Below, one piece after another: positions 33,340 through 44,593 of a stretch of 64,000 nt of DNA. Source of the DNA: Mytilus californianus (lineage: Eukaryota; Mollusca; Bivalvia; Mytilida; Mytilidae); the NCBI RefSeq assembly GCF_021869535.1, contig NW_026262701.1, positions 45,511,278-45,575,277 of the forward strand, given 5' to 3'. The notes beneath the pieces are model-generated. The model saw only the letters and a list, made by a program, of their open reading frames with translations, did not search any database and had not been told where the DNA came from. The stretch's first letter is position 1, and the number at the start of each line of letters is the position of its first letter. The position numbers and the translations under genes were made by a program.

Positions 33340-34420
33340 GTTGATTTTCTTTTAGAAAAAGGACGAGACGTTCGTTGACATACCCTGGTTCATCAACTTT
33401 CTACTCAGACACTGATGACGTTTTATAAAGTCTGAGTAGCAGATGCAAGCTCTTAAATACCGAATGAGTTGGAAAATGTATATCCCATATGCAGGTGAAG
33501 TTGGTATATTGCTACTAAGGTGGGGAAATTTATAATTTCAAAATCAAAATCGTCTCGTTTGTCAGATTCTGGTACTGAGATGACCACTTATGTCGATTTC
33601 GAAGTATAAGTCTAAAAATGAGGCGGAGGAAGCCGTGTCTTTTGTTTCTATAAGTTCTAGTAAGATATTAATGGAACCCAATCAGAAACGTTGGATTGTT
33701 AATGGAAAGAACATCATCAATATATATGAATGTGAAATTCAATGATGTGGCTTCTTTGATCTTCATGTTTTTGACAAGTGTCTGAAGGAACTCCGACTCA
33801 TATGAAAATAAGAAGAGGTCGGCAAGGAGAGGAGCACAGTTCGTTCCCATAGGAATGCCGATAATTTGTTGAAAAAGTCTACCTCCAAATTCGACAGATA
33901 TGTTGTCAATAAGAAATTCCAGCATACTGATCACTTGTTCTTCTGTGTAGCATGTTTCACCTTTTCGTTCACTATTAACAAAATATGCTGTATGGTATCC
34001 CAAAGTAAAACAATTTTAGCGTATGCTACCATTTTTATATTGAAAATCATTGTGGAGTATTTCTTTTAGACGATTTTTCAATTTCACATAGGGAATGGTG
34101 GTATACAGGGTTGAAAAAATCAAACGTTTTGATAGAATTAATTTCAGAGAAAGATCGAGATTTAAAGTTATCCAGAAGTTCTTTAGATTTTTAAGAATTC
34201 ACATATGGTTAATACCACTACGCGAGTAAATAGTTTCACAGTATTTCTGAAGACCCTCTTTTACTACGAACAGAATTTTTGTCAATCCAATGGGCAATTC
34301 CTTTGAAGAACATGCAGATAAGCCGGCAATGTACCGTTGTTTGTAAGGAATGTTGTGAAGCTTAGGTATCCAATACAAACAATGTAAGTCCTCAGATTTG
34401 CTGTTCAATGTATGTTCATC
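33340..34420 (-). pseudogene. Naiad-type Penelope-like element: reverse transcriptase region (decayed)
   Basis: In - strand order: 34408-34199 gives LHCLYWIPKLHNIPYKQRYI (fingers), and 34125-34090 gives the palm motif FDF / STLYTTIP split by one extra T in a T-run. Then 34003-33668 gives FGGRLFQQIIGIPMGTNCAP and FTFIYIDDVLSINN (catalytic YIDD). Finally 33660-33380 gives the FLDLYFEIDISG and SPAYGIYIFQLIRYLRAC blocks with stops. It lies downstream of the GIY-YIG part on the same strand. Frameshifts and stops show it is dead. Confidence 0.88.
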
Positions 34421-34893
34421 GAAGCCATTAAGGACTTATGATTAGCCAAATTCTCATCCTTGTCAGATGATATGTTTTGTATGTGGGATTACCTGAGTGC
34501 TCATTTATTCCAGGTGCAAATAAATGCAGCGGGTTTAAACGTTTTAATAGGCGAGCCCCAGTAATAACATTGCCAGGGGGCTGTAAATATAAGGCGAGTG
34601 GGAACAGTCACATATCAGAGAGTTTTTTAGGGATTCTTCTAAATCAAGGTCCTGCAATACTTGCTTATAGTTAAATACTTAAGGTGCAATGGTTTTGGTG
34701 TAACTGTAGGATACAATAGGAACAGACTGATTTTTAAAATAAATTGGAATTTTAGATGTTACCTCCTTGTAATGAAGAATGTTGCTGATGTTCATTGTAT
34801 CAATTCCTTTATTGGGAAACTGAACTGGAAGGCATTTCCTCTTTTCATCATGTAACCGTTCTGATCTTACTGGTTTAAAAAGACGGAAAAAAG
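34421..34893 (-). pseudogene. Naiad-type element: linker with C-x-C motif
   Basis: In one frame of the - strand, after the endonuclease, comes KRKCLPVQFPNKGIDTMNIS, then IPIYFKNQSVPIVSYSYTKT. Near 34604-34612 there is CDC followed by SHSPYIYSP. A short linker with a C-x-C motif between an N-terminal GIY-YIG and a C-terminal RT is the described hallmark of the Naiad clade. Stops interrupt the linker. Confidence 0.75.
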
Positions 34894-35475
34894 CTACACA
34901 TCTCTATCTTTTCGGATTGGAGTACTTAGTATAGGGCTATTGGTGTGGTGATAAATTTTCTCGATGATGCGTACTTTCATAGATAAAGAAGAATCATGGT
35001 CCGGTTGATTAAGATGGTTATAAAGAACCCTGAATTGTGGATCTTTATTATCAGACCGGTTTTGATTCATCCTTTTGCGCAAAGTTCGTCGAGTTTCACC
35101 AACATAAAGTACTCCTAACAAAGTACATTCAATGGAATAGTCCAGAGGCTCAAAATATTTTGAGTAATAAGTTTTTCCTGTTATGTTACTATTGAAATCT
35201 GGAGTCGTGATTAACATATTACATGTCTTACACGTGCTCCTCTTTCCTATTTTATGTTTACAAGTAGAAATAATAGTTGATTCACTTGCAGCAGGTGTCT
35301 TTAAACAGTCGAAAATATTAACAGTACTTGGTTTTGATTTTTGAAAAGTATCTGAAATGTTAAAGTAATAATTACCTTCTGGCTGTACATAAGTCAAATC
35401 AGGGGTATTCCAAAGGATATTCCGTGGAACACACAAATCAAATGCTACAGTGTTCGGTGTAGTAGAACAGGACAT
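34894..35475 (-). pseudogene. Naiad-type element: N-terminal GIY-YIG endonuclease
   Basis: An open frame of 193 codons. A zinc-binding-like C-K-H-K-x5-C-K-T-C cluster sits near residues 72-85; then ECTLLGVLYVGETRRTLRKR forms the GIY-YIG core (here V-L-Y...Y-V-G), followed by YNHLNQPDH and a K-V-R-I-I-E-K-I strand. The usual R-x-x-R-E-x-x-W ending is cut after RKDRDV by a stop, a frameshift relative to the linker. The domain precedes the reverse transcriptase, the reverse of canonical Penelope order. Confidence 0.87.
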
Positions 35476-35764
35476 TGGTTACCTGGGCGACGTCCTTTCC
35501 GGTTTTTTCTTTGTATTCTTTGTATTCATCATGCATTAAGCTACGATGTTAATGATGCCCTCGGGGAATTATCCACCAGAAGTAAAGTTTCTACAGGAAG
35601 AAACTTGAAATTAATGTTAATTGAAATTAAATTCCATAGTGTATCATCCTGCAATACGTGTATATAGCATGTGGAACAAATTAAGTTTTTTAAGCGTGAC
35701 ACTTTTTTTTTAAAAGCCTGGACCAAGTAACTTGTATCTTTAAAAACAAAATCTTTATTTTCAG

Positions 35765-35834
35765 TTGTACCTGGTATTATTGTCGGAATTTCTGTCGGCG
35801 TAACACAACTTAAAGGCTATGGTAACCAACAGTT
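35765..35834 (+). CDS. Adhesion GPCR exon 12: transmembrane helix 4
   Basis: Acceptor TTTTCAG, donor GTATGT; phase 1 in, phase 2 out. It encodes VVPGIIVGISVGVTQLKGYG and NQQ. The W-x-x-P-x-x-x-V-x-x-S pattern and final Y-G match TM4 and the start of extracellular loop 2. A nearer GT at 35822 was rejected because it breaks the frame of the next exon. Confidence 0.9.
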
Positions 35835-36215
35835 GTATGTTTCTAATACCTTTCCAAAATTTGCTTTTGTTTAGTTGAAATATCATTATGGTAATGGAAA
35901 TATCATTGAAAGAATAGAAATACGAGCACTTTTTTTATTTATTTCTAAATAGAAATTAAACAAATCATAATTGATTTTTCATAACAAAGTCTCGTCTATC
36001 GTAGGATTTATATATTGTTTGTTATAACAATACATAACTTGGTTGAAAGAGCAAATTTGTAAGAATACTAAATTTCTAATATCAATGATTGAAAATATAT
36101 GGATTCATATGTTAACCACCTTCTGCATAAAAGTCACTAGTACTAACAATTCAACCTAATATACTAAGCTTATAAGTTGTCATGATTCAAGGAATTTTTT
36201 CTTTTATTAATTCAG
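35835..36215 (+). other. Receptor intron without recognised features
   Basis: AT-rich, 381 bp; nothing identified. Confidence 0.5.
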
Positions 36216-36282
36216 TTGTTGGATGACCCTTGAATCAAACCTTATCTGGGCGTTTATAGGACCGGCATTGCTTGTCATTTTG
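36216..36282 (+). CDS. Adhesion GPCR exon 13: extracellular loop 2 and start of TM5
   Basis: Acceptor ATTCAG, donor GTACGT; phase 2 in, phase 0 out. It encodes CWMTLESNLIWAFIGPALLV. Cys427 is the loop-2 partner of the TM3 cysteine; C-W-x-(S/T) and I-W-A-F-x-G-P are near-invariant in adhesion receptors. Confidence 0.95.
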
Positions 36283-36912
36283 GTACGTATTGGAGTTATA
36301 GAAAGGGTATAGTCGAGAGACACTGACAACGCAACGGTGAAAAACGAGATCACAAATAAACAAATAAATTCACAAAACACTACATAGAAGCTAAACACTG
36401 ACCAGCACGAACCTCTCCAAAAGTGGCGGTCAGTTCAAGTCCTCCTGAAGGGTAGGAATATCCTGCTCCACTTGTGGCACCAGTCTGGGCTAGTTCCATT
36501 TTGTGATGAATCTAAGAGTCTAAGAAAGACAAAGACGGTATTGTTGTTACGACAATGGAACATATCCTTCATCATCTGTGACACAGATATTCCATAACGG
36601 TCAACCAACTCGTTGTTGTGTCCGTTACAATTTTGAAAGAATGACTGCAACATTAACACTTTGAACCTTTGGTTTGATAGTTTTTTTGTTACATGTTGCA
36701 GCAACTCTCTATCAAGGAAGTTAAGAAAGGAGACGCAAGCTCTTGAATGCCTTTTCAAACATGAGATTAATACTCATCAAGCAGGCGCTGGTTGCATGTT
36801 GCTACTTAAAGATGAAAATGGCACAATTGGAAAGCTAAATCATCCCCTTTGTAGTAAAGTTTTGTTCTCAACCGACTCTCATTGTCAATTTATATATGTA
36901 AAAAATAAATAA
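36283..36912 (-). mobile_element. Antisense Penelope-like element fragment in receptor intron
   Basis: Read on the - strand from 36912: IDNESRLRTKL (thumb), then, after a damaged stretch, SRACVSFLNFLDRELL, ELVDRYGISVSQMMKDMF, and the tail with CTGGTGCCACAAGTGGAGC (36465-36485). It continues to about 36290 near the exon edge. It is frameshifted and truncated, and begins within a few bases of exon 13's donor. Confidence 0.85.
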
Positions 36913-37025
36913 AAAATAAGAACATTTCAGCAACACGTGACCCCAAAATACGGGTTAGACTTGCATGCCTTGGTAGTTAAAAGTAGCTGTGTTATCTGTA
37001 ATTTTCAAACTATTATATATTGCAG

Positions 37026-37111
37026 ATTAACTTTGTTATATTTATCATAATGGTGTATAAAATGATGACTAGTAAAGGGATAGCTCGGAAAACACTAAGA
37101 GAAAAAACTAG
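37026..37111 (+). CDS. Adhesion GPCR exon 14: TM5 and intracellular loop 3
   Basis: Acceptor TATTGCAG, donor GTAAGT; phase 0 in, phase 2 out. It encodes INFVIFIIMVYKMMTSKG, then a basic loop ARKTLREKT. With exon 13 it completes TM5 as L-L-V-I-L-I-N-F-V. Confidence 0.92.
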
Positions 37112-39145
37112 GTAAGTTTATTATTCACTTTTCCTTTTCTCTTTTATTAATTACTTATTTTGATATAACATATAATAAGTTCGCTTGAAATAAAGATAAA
37201 TTTTAATAAACCATGCACAATCACAACGAATCATCAGACAATATAACAGTTTTCAGCGTGCGAACGTACCGAAAACAATTTCTTATTAAAATATTGACAG
37301 GACAATGATTGAAAAACAATTTTTCCACAAGAACAAAAGAATAAACAGATAAAGAGATAAAACAATTACAAAGGATTTCAAAAAAATCTTGAGACACGAA
37401 CAAATGGAAATGGACAAACAACATCGTCCAATAACTTATAATTGAATAACTTAAAGCAAAAACAAAAGTTTGAGATGAAACTAAAGGTTGAACACGCGAA
37501 CCTCAGCTAAAAAATAAGATTGCGCATAACACATGTTACCAGTTCCACCTGCAAGACGAATACAGCATAGAATCGTAGGTTAGAAAAATCAAATAGTGGT
37601 CATCTGTGACCAGAAAACTGATATGAGGATGAAATTGACATATATGCTGTTATTTATTATAAAACTCAAATTGGTATGCATTTGAATAAACATTCAGATT
37701 CGAATTGACAAAATGTTGTTTTAAACAAAACAACACAATAGTATGGAGTTTCAACGGTATCAGTAATAAAACTTTAATGCATTATGTATTCGAGATTGAT
37801 TTCATGACTATAAATAAATTTCAAATTATATCATCATTAGAAATGGCGAATTATTTAAATTTGCACGAACAGTTTGCTTGTATGACTAGTAACTATCAGA
37901 TTTTATTAGAAAATACAGAAAGACAATTCTACCTAAAATCACAAAATTAAAGATTCCAAGTATTTTTAGTTTTTTAAATAGCAGAAAATGACTACACAAT
38001 GATTATATTCATACGAATATAGTATATATTTTACATCTTAAGAAATGTTGTTCTTCAAAATGGAAACGAATAAAACATCATCTCAGGCCGCATACTTATG
38101 ATAAACACTGATAATTGTTGACAATAGATAGATATCCAATAAGCACCATGTTATAGTAATTTACCTAAACCACTTATAAGTCTTCGTGGTTTGAATTGTA
38201 GACCAATAAAAAAATGGCGTGAAAAATATATTATCTAAATTCTGCTGCATTGAAAGATTAATTTCATAATAAATATTGTATGTTGTAAAAATGCGTTTCT
38301 GTACAATTAATTATATAATTCTGCAGTTTCTTTTGCACAAATGAGTATTCACTTTAAAAAATTTACAAAAAACAATCCAATAGTTTTGATTTGTTTTCAC
38401 ATCTTATCATAGTCTTATAATCACTGAGAAACGAATTTTTATGTTTTCACATCACATTATATTCTTCTAGTGCTTTTTGTACAAACTTGTGTTAGTGCAA
38501 ATCTCATATAAACAGTATTAACAGTTAAGTAGTTAAGAGGTTCCATTTGAGATTTTCCATTTATGCTATTTATACGTAACTTTGTGACACAGTGATACGA
38601 GCTCAATCCTCTCGTATATTCCTCTATATCATATATATTGACTTATTGACAATGTTTGGAATCACATTTGTCTCTCGTATTATATTCCTTTTTTTTTTTT
38701 TGTGACTGGATGTAGGTGCTGCTTGTTATGTGAATTCGTCAGTTCGTTCGTTCTGTTAATTGTACTTCAATAGTTCGTCCGTGTATCGATATTTTTCATT
38801 TCAAGTTTGTCCAAACTAAAATGCAATTAAATTGTTTAAAAGAAGGAAGACAGTTTATCAGGGAAATATGCAATCTTCATCAGTTTATTAGTGAAGAATC
38901 TCTTCGTAAAACGCATAATATGATTTTGCACATTTTGTACAATTCTTTTATAGATAGACAGAAATAGAAAGAACTTAATGTCAATTTGTGCTTTATTTTC
39001 ACTTTAAACACTGTTCGTGTTACAAAGGAAAACAAACATTAAAACGCATTATAGCTATGTATTGGTAATTCAAACATAAACAATATATATTTGTATATTT
39101 ACAATAAAAACACTTTTCTGTAATGAATTTATTTGTCTGCTCTAG
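37112..39145 (+). other. Receptor intron, no recognised features
   Basis: A 2.0-kb AT-rich intron with a poly-T run near 38690. I saw no repeat with a clear partner elsewhere and no credible exon; the frame at 37705-37950 has no domain signature. Confidence 0.5.
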
Positions 39146-39272
39146 GATTGGTTTGAAAAGTATCTGCATCATTTTACCGTTGTTTGGAGTAACATGGGTA
39201 CTTGGTGCATTTTCGGTGAACGATGATCTGGTCATGTTCCAATACCTATTTGCTATTTTCAACTCCTTCCAG
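39146..39272 (+). CDS. Adhesion GPCR exon 15: TM6 and most of TM7
   Basis: Acceptor TGCTCTAG, donor GTATTT; phase 2 in, phase 0 out. It encodes SICIILPLFGVTWVLGAF, then MFQYLFAIFNSFQ. The L-P-L-x-G-x-T-W-V-x-G motif of TM6 and F-x-Y-L-F-x-I-x-N-S-x-Q of TM7 are both intact. Confidence 0.95.
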
Positions 39273-39816
39273 GTATTTTTATATTTCTACAAGTGTTTCT
39301 TTGAACAAGTGCGTTTTATTGTTATGTTAATTTATATTATGTCAATTCTAACAGAAAAGAAATTTGACAGACCTCTCAACTGATACGTTACGCTAATGCA
39401 TGTTCATGCTTTAATGACTTCGTTAACAAACACAATGCTCCAACAATGAGGAAGAATGGCTGAAATCGTCACTACATAAGTTTAACAGTTATTATAACAA
39501 ATTGGTTGTACGATACGATATAACTGTCTAAATTCCTATTGAAGTTCATGCTATCCCATCAATTTTTGGGTGTTACTTTGGTTAGTATCACATTAATCGA
39601 TTTTGAGATTTGATCATCTCTAAACTACTTTTGCCAATATTGATAGATGTGACATGCTAAAAAACAACAACTCTGTGCAAAAAGTCTTGTTTGATTTTTG
39701 TATGACCGTAAGTCATTGTGGATTGTCCTATCTTAAACACATAAGAATTGAAGTAATTCTTTCAGTCTGATAAATAATAGGAGTAACAATTAAAATCTTT
39801 TTTTTTTCTTAAACAG

Positions 39817-39858
39817 GGTTTCTTTATTTGTTTGTTGCACTGTTTCTTTAATAAGGAG
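39817..39858 (+). CDS. Adhesion GPCR exon 16: end of TM7
   Basis: Acceptor TTAAACAG after a T/C tract, donor GTGAGT; 14 codons, phase 0. It encodes GFFICLLHCFFNKE, the family signature G-F-F-I-x-x-x-H-C-x-x-N-K-E. Confidence 0.95.
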
Positions 39859-41069
39859 GTGAGTGTTATTCTTAACAGTGAATAAATATTATAATTGAAA
39901 ATGAATAAATTACAAAGTTTAACATATACAAATAGTAGTATGACCGCAATCAAAACAAGCTTAGTTATATCATTACATCCTCTGGTATGATCGATTTGCT
40001 TTATTAAAGCATCATTTACCTACCACCTATTCTTATTGGTATATTACGAAGTGACGTGAAAAAACAAAAGTATATATGTTCATAAACAAGGTACCATAGA
40101 ATTCCATCAAAGTTGCATTAACATATATAACAAGTTTTAATTGTCACTTAAGTCTTAGTAGTCAGTGAATCGGTACTGACATAATTTATGACATACTTTT
40201 CTAACATAACACTGTTGATCTCTAAAGAGTGCAAATCAAATGTTGTATCACGGTCTTACTACGAGGTTCATCCATAAAGCGATTCATGTATATGAGTCGG
40301 ATCGACAAATGTATTCAGACAGATAAAATGTAAATAAACTGTTCAAAGAAAAAGTGTTGTTAGCAAATAGATAAAAATGCAAAAATATAATGATTTGTTA
40401 TTGACATATAAAATAAAGTATAACAATTTTTGAAATTTAGTTTTTTGAAAATCTTACATTATAACATTTATCTCTTGTATACATATATATTCCACACTGT
40501 GCGTAGGTCAGGCAAGGTTATTGTTGTGTACGTCAACATTAGAATCGAATGAATCAAGAACTATATAAATGTACCAAATAAAACAAATCTAATATGTATA
40601 GAATATTTATCAGAAATATACAATAACCAATTCTGTTCCTTATTTTAACAATTTGGATGCATGCTTATCTTGATACACTAACCCTGTCAAAGCATCAAAT
40701 CCTTTTGAAATTCCTGTGATTCATTCAGTTGTTTTAACTTGTTTACTTTTTTTCTAAATGGATTTGCGTGGTTCCACTACTATTACCACTAAAACAAATT
40801 TGTGGAATATGCATGTATGAATGTACAAAGGTTAAAACATGATTCTTAGTCATACCGAAAAGCAATGCTTATCAAATAAGAAAAAGGCCTAGGGCAAACG
40901 TTATATCTTGATATTCGAAATATGATAATGAGCTTCCATTAGTGTTTGTATGTATCAATACTATCATTTTTTCTAAAGATTTGCATGTAGTACTTTGTAT
41001 TATATATAACTTTGCATGCTTTTATTCAATTCTTTTTAAATAAATATTTTCATTTCATACTATGTTTAG
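39859..41069 (+). other. Receptor intron
   Basis: Apart from the duplicate exon start at 40507, it is AT-rich with no recognised feature. Confidence 0.5.
40507..40542 (+). CDS. Possible alternative tail exon (duplicate of exon 17 start)
   Basis: GTCAGGCAAGGTTAT preceded by TAG is identical to the start of exon 17 at 41070. Spliced from exon 16 in phase 0 it would read VRQGYCCVRQH and stop at 40540-40542, giving a receptor with an 11-residue tail containing two adjacent cysteines. It may be a used alternative last exon or a decayed duplicate; the sequence cannot decide. Confidence 0.35.
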   Translation, partial: VRQGYCCVRQH

Positions 41070-41141
41070 GTCAGGCAAGGTTATAATCATTATCAGACAC
41101 GCCGTTTGGATTTCAAACTATCTTCAAATTCTACTAATACT
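41070..41141 (+). CDS. Adhesion GPCR exon 17: cytoplasmic tail
   Basis: Acceptor TGTTTAG, donor GTGAGT; 24 codons, phase 0. It encodes VRQGYNHYQTRRLDFKLSSN and STNT. The N-K-E/V-R-Q junction with exon 16 is the conserved helix-8 start. Confidence 0.88.
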
Positions 41142-41589
41142 GTGAGTATATGAATATCAGGAATGACTAAATTTGAAAACAGAATCGTGCAATTAAAACA
41201 GATACGACAAAAATATATGTATGTATGCTGACTCAAAAACAAATAAATCTACTATACTCAAAACGTGATATTTTCAAGTGCTGCCATTTGATCAAAAGTT
41301 TTATTTTAGAATTGATGAAAAATACCCTAATGGTAATATTGCTATAAGTATCATTTCTTTTTCCCGAGTTTATCACCAAGCCATGGCGGACCAGAAGTAA
41401 GTATTTCCGTTCTGGCATAACAATTCGGATATTGTTTGAAAGATTTAAGGACATCGCTTGTAATAAAAGAACGATCACAATCATGCATAACTAGTCTGTT
41501 CCTCTGTTCCTTTTCTGTTAATTCTGTTCTTCAACGTTTACCAAATAAGTATTTGGATTTCCAAATATTTTGGAATCAAGTTTGACTGA

Positions 41590-42001
41590 AAAAAAGTAAA
41601 ATAAAAAAAATACCGAACTCCAAGGAAAATTTAAAACGGAAAGTCCTTTATCAAATAGCAAAATCAAAAGCTCAAACACATCAAACGAATGGAACATGTG
41701 GAAATTAACTGTCATATTTCTGACTTGGTACAGGCCTTTCCTTATGTAGAAAATAGTGGATTAAACCTGGTTTTATATCTAGCTAAAAATTTTCTTTTTT
41801 CAATATCTCTAACCTATATAAATAAAGACAACAGTAGTAAACCGGTATTCAAAAGTCATAAATCGATTGAGAGAAAACAAATCCAATTTACAACTAAAAC
41901 CGAGGGAAACACATCAACTATAAGAGGAAATCAAAGGAACAACAGGAACACTGAAGAGCAACAAAAACAAACGTTTTATAAACCCAATACAATAATGAAA
42001 A
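41590..42001 (+). repeat. Interspersed repeat (two modules)
   Basis: The first module reads AAGTAAAATAA, TACCGAACTCCAAGG and CTGACTTGGTACAGGC (compare 10140, 32008 and 46561). The second contains AAAAGTCATAAATCGATTGA and CGAGGGAAACACATCAACT (compare 375-430 and 49277-49385). An internal open frame (41689-42012) is a repeat artefact. Confidence 0.65.
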
Positions 42002-42310
42002 ACGATGATTAAAAACTATACTAAATTTATTATTAAAATATATTTGGTTTCAAAATAAATTGACAATTTCCTTTGTATAGTTGTTCATTGTTTTGTATAG
42101 TATTTCAATGTGTCTCTTTGTCATCAATAAGTTGTTCTGTATTTTCAAGGACAACACAAACAGGATATAAAACCATCAACAACAATATCTGTACACGGAG
42201 GAAGAATTGTCAGTAAAGAATAAAAAACCCATCTCAACCGCATAAGGTGCATCCCAATATTTGTGCATTGATGATACAAATACCAGTTGTATATATTTTA
42301 TAATTTTAAG

Positions 42311-42336
42311 TAAGAGAGAGAGAGAGAGAGAGAAAG
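42311..42336. repeat. (GA)n microsatellite
   Basis: A run of AG dinucleotides, about 10-12 units with one interruption. Confidence 0.9.
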
Positions 42337-42401
42337 AGCTATTTATGTGTTTATAGTTTACATAATATGACACACTCATTTGTATGATTGTTTTACGTTA
42401 A

Positions 42402-43002
42402 GGGCATACGATACAATTACAGGGGAGATAATGACGTTGCTAACGTAAAATGTCATTTTTCGCGATATCAAACTGTGACATCTCAGGAAAAGTTTCATTT
42501 TTCGACTGATTCTTATCAGTCAGACTGATTTAACTTGAAAACGAGTTCATTGACACCTCTTTTTATTTGTACCAATTTTTATGAAAAAGTCACCGATTAA
42601 TTTTTTTAGTAAATTAGATAAATATACAGTAAAAAATGCCGTTTTTGTCTACAATTATTAAACTTTGATAAAAATTAATTATTTCCAAAGAATAGCTATA
42701 CAAATTTATAGCATTCTTATGTAAAGAAGATTTTCCAAATGTTTCTACAAAAATCCGCTGGTGTTTATCTTTTGAAACAAATACGTTAGGTATGTCTATC
42801 CAAGGATAGAAATGTCCAAATAAACTAAATTTTGAGTAAATGCCTAAATCTTCGACCTTATTTCTTTCTTAAAGTAGCACATGAAGGTATATTTTTTATT
42901 ACATACAAAAATAAATGTTTTTGAATTGACGAGGTGAAAAATAGCCTGTATGCAAATTTTCGTAAACAAATAACCGTGGGATCAAAACTGTATCGTATGC
43001 CC
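42402..43002. mobile_element. 601-bp MITE with TTAA target duplication
   Basis: TTAA at 42398-42401 and 43003-43006 flanks perfect 14-bp inverted ends GGGCATACGATACA / TGTATCGTATGCCC. There is no coding capacity. TTAA is the target of piggyBac-type elements, but those usually begin CCC rather than GGG, so the superfamily call is tentative. Confidence 0.88.
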
Positions 43003-43613
43003 TTAAGCTCTGTCTAGAGGACTAGCAAGTTAATTTGAGAACGATTGCTTAATTATAATTTTTTTTTTGTATTATGCCAGTTCCAATCTGCTCTTTAAAA
43101 AGATGAAACAATGTTGAATGACAACCAGATTCTAGGGATGGCAACGAGTACCAAAATGATAATTGATTAATCGGTTTCCTGTTTGAACATTGCCTCCTTC
43201 TTTCAAATAGCTTTCTGGGAAACGCCTTTCGAAAAATTGAAGAAAAAAATCACTTCATAAACATGGCGTTTTTTCTTTTTTTATTGCTCGAAATTTTGGT
43301 ATGAAATGTCTCCAAAATGTTTTGAAACACTTGAAAAGAAGCATTTACAATAAACTTTGTGAAGCTGAACTGAAGTATTGATGGGGAACTACAATTATGT
43401 AACACCATATTACAGTGAAACAACATAACGTTTAAACTGAAAATCGGGCATCACATCAGTGACTTCTATTTATATAACATCTAATGTAATGTGTTTCCAT
43501 TACGATAATGTTTGATTTTGATAGAAGTAATTGTTATTCATATTCAAAAGGTGTTTTTAATCATGAATTGGATTATTGTTTACTTAATTATTTAATGTAG
43601 TAATTGAACTATA

Positions 43614-44143
43614 CTAGTCAACAAAAGTAACGATACACAAGTTTGAAGTCCAATTTATCATAAAATAGAATAGGAAAACCTGTTAAATTATCCAATGAAA
43701 AACAATCATTTGTAAAGCAAATGCATATGATTAAAAGAATCTGACCAAATTGGAAAGTTAGGAAATACCGTGTTATTGAACATAGGGGTTAAATTTATTT
43801 TGCGGAAAATGATGACAAAAGTCGGCACTCTATTTGTAAGATGAGAATTAAGTATTCAAATATCTGCAAAGGCATTCAAAATTTTAAGCAGACCATGTTA
43901 AAGTTAAAAGTTTTAAGTTCGAATATCGATTTTTGATATTTTGGGTGAAAATACGATTTTTAAAATAACAAAAATTGCAACAACAAACAATTAGCGTTTT
44001 TGCCTTAAATCGATGGTTTTGATAAGGAAATAACACTCTGTAAATATTAGACCAAAAAGGCAATTATTTATCTAGGTACAGTGTATTCAATTTCATTATA
44101 TATTGAAAATACATTACCTTGTCTCGTTTCTTTTGTTGACTAG
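43614..44143. mobile_element. 530-bp MITE with TA target duplication (Tc1/mariner-like)
   Basis: TA at 43612-43613 and 44144-44145 flanks inverted ends CTAGTCAACAAAAGTAACGA and, reverse complemented, CTAGTCAACAAAAGAAACGA. There is no transposase. The TA duplication is typical of the Tc1/mariner superfamily. Confidence 0.85.
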
Positions 44144-44593
44144 TATATTTGTGAATATACATAATCCATATCATTCTTAGTCGCAGAAAATAATGAAGGG
44201 ATTAAACGTTAATATCATGATGTGTTTTATTTAATTTTACTTGGTAAAACTGGTAAATAAAAGCTGTTATCGTTTCTTAATAGTAGATAGTAAAGTAGAG
44301 TAAACATTTTCCAACGTGAAAAGCGAAGATGCAAAAACAGATTGAAGAAATAGGATTACTATTTTCGTCCTTTTTAAAATTCATTAAACTCAATTCGAGC
44401 ATGTATTATTGGTAAATCTATCAAAATGGAATGTAAATAGCCATACAAACTGCAGTTTATAACGCGTAGCTTGAAATTTTTTTTTTACTTTAGTTAAGAA
44501 ACAATCTTATTTAGTATATTTTCGCGCCAAAAAGGAAACAAATTGATTAAAGGTATGTAAACACATTTACTTTCTTGAACAACCATATTGCAG

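Larger units (their letters stand above)
31544..35764 (+). other. Receptor intron occupied by antisense Penelope-like elements
   Basis: About 3.5 kb of this 4.2-kb intron (32008-35535) is retroelement sequence on the - strand. The flanks 31544-32007 and 35540-35764 hold no other recognised feature except a CCCTCGGGGAATTATCCACC word near 35560, related to one near 63670. Confidence 0.8.
41142..44593 (+). other. Receptor intron with repeat and two MITEs
   Basis: Contents are annotated separately (41590-42001, 42311-42336, 42402-43002, 43614-44143). The remaining pieces show no recognised feature. Confidence 0.8.

Noticed and set aside
35821-35836. Alternative donor at 35822 for receptor exon 12
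   Set aside because: It would put exon 13 into a frame with an immediate stop; the donor at 35835 restores the C-W-M-T loop.
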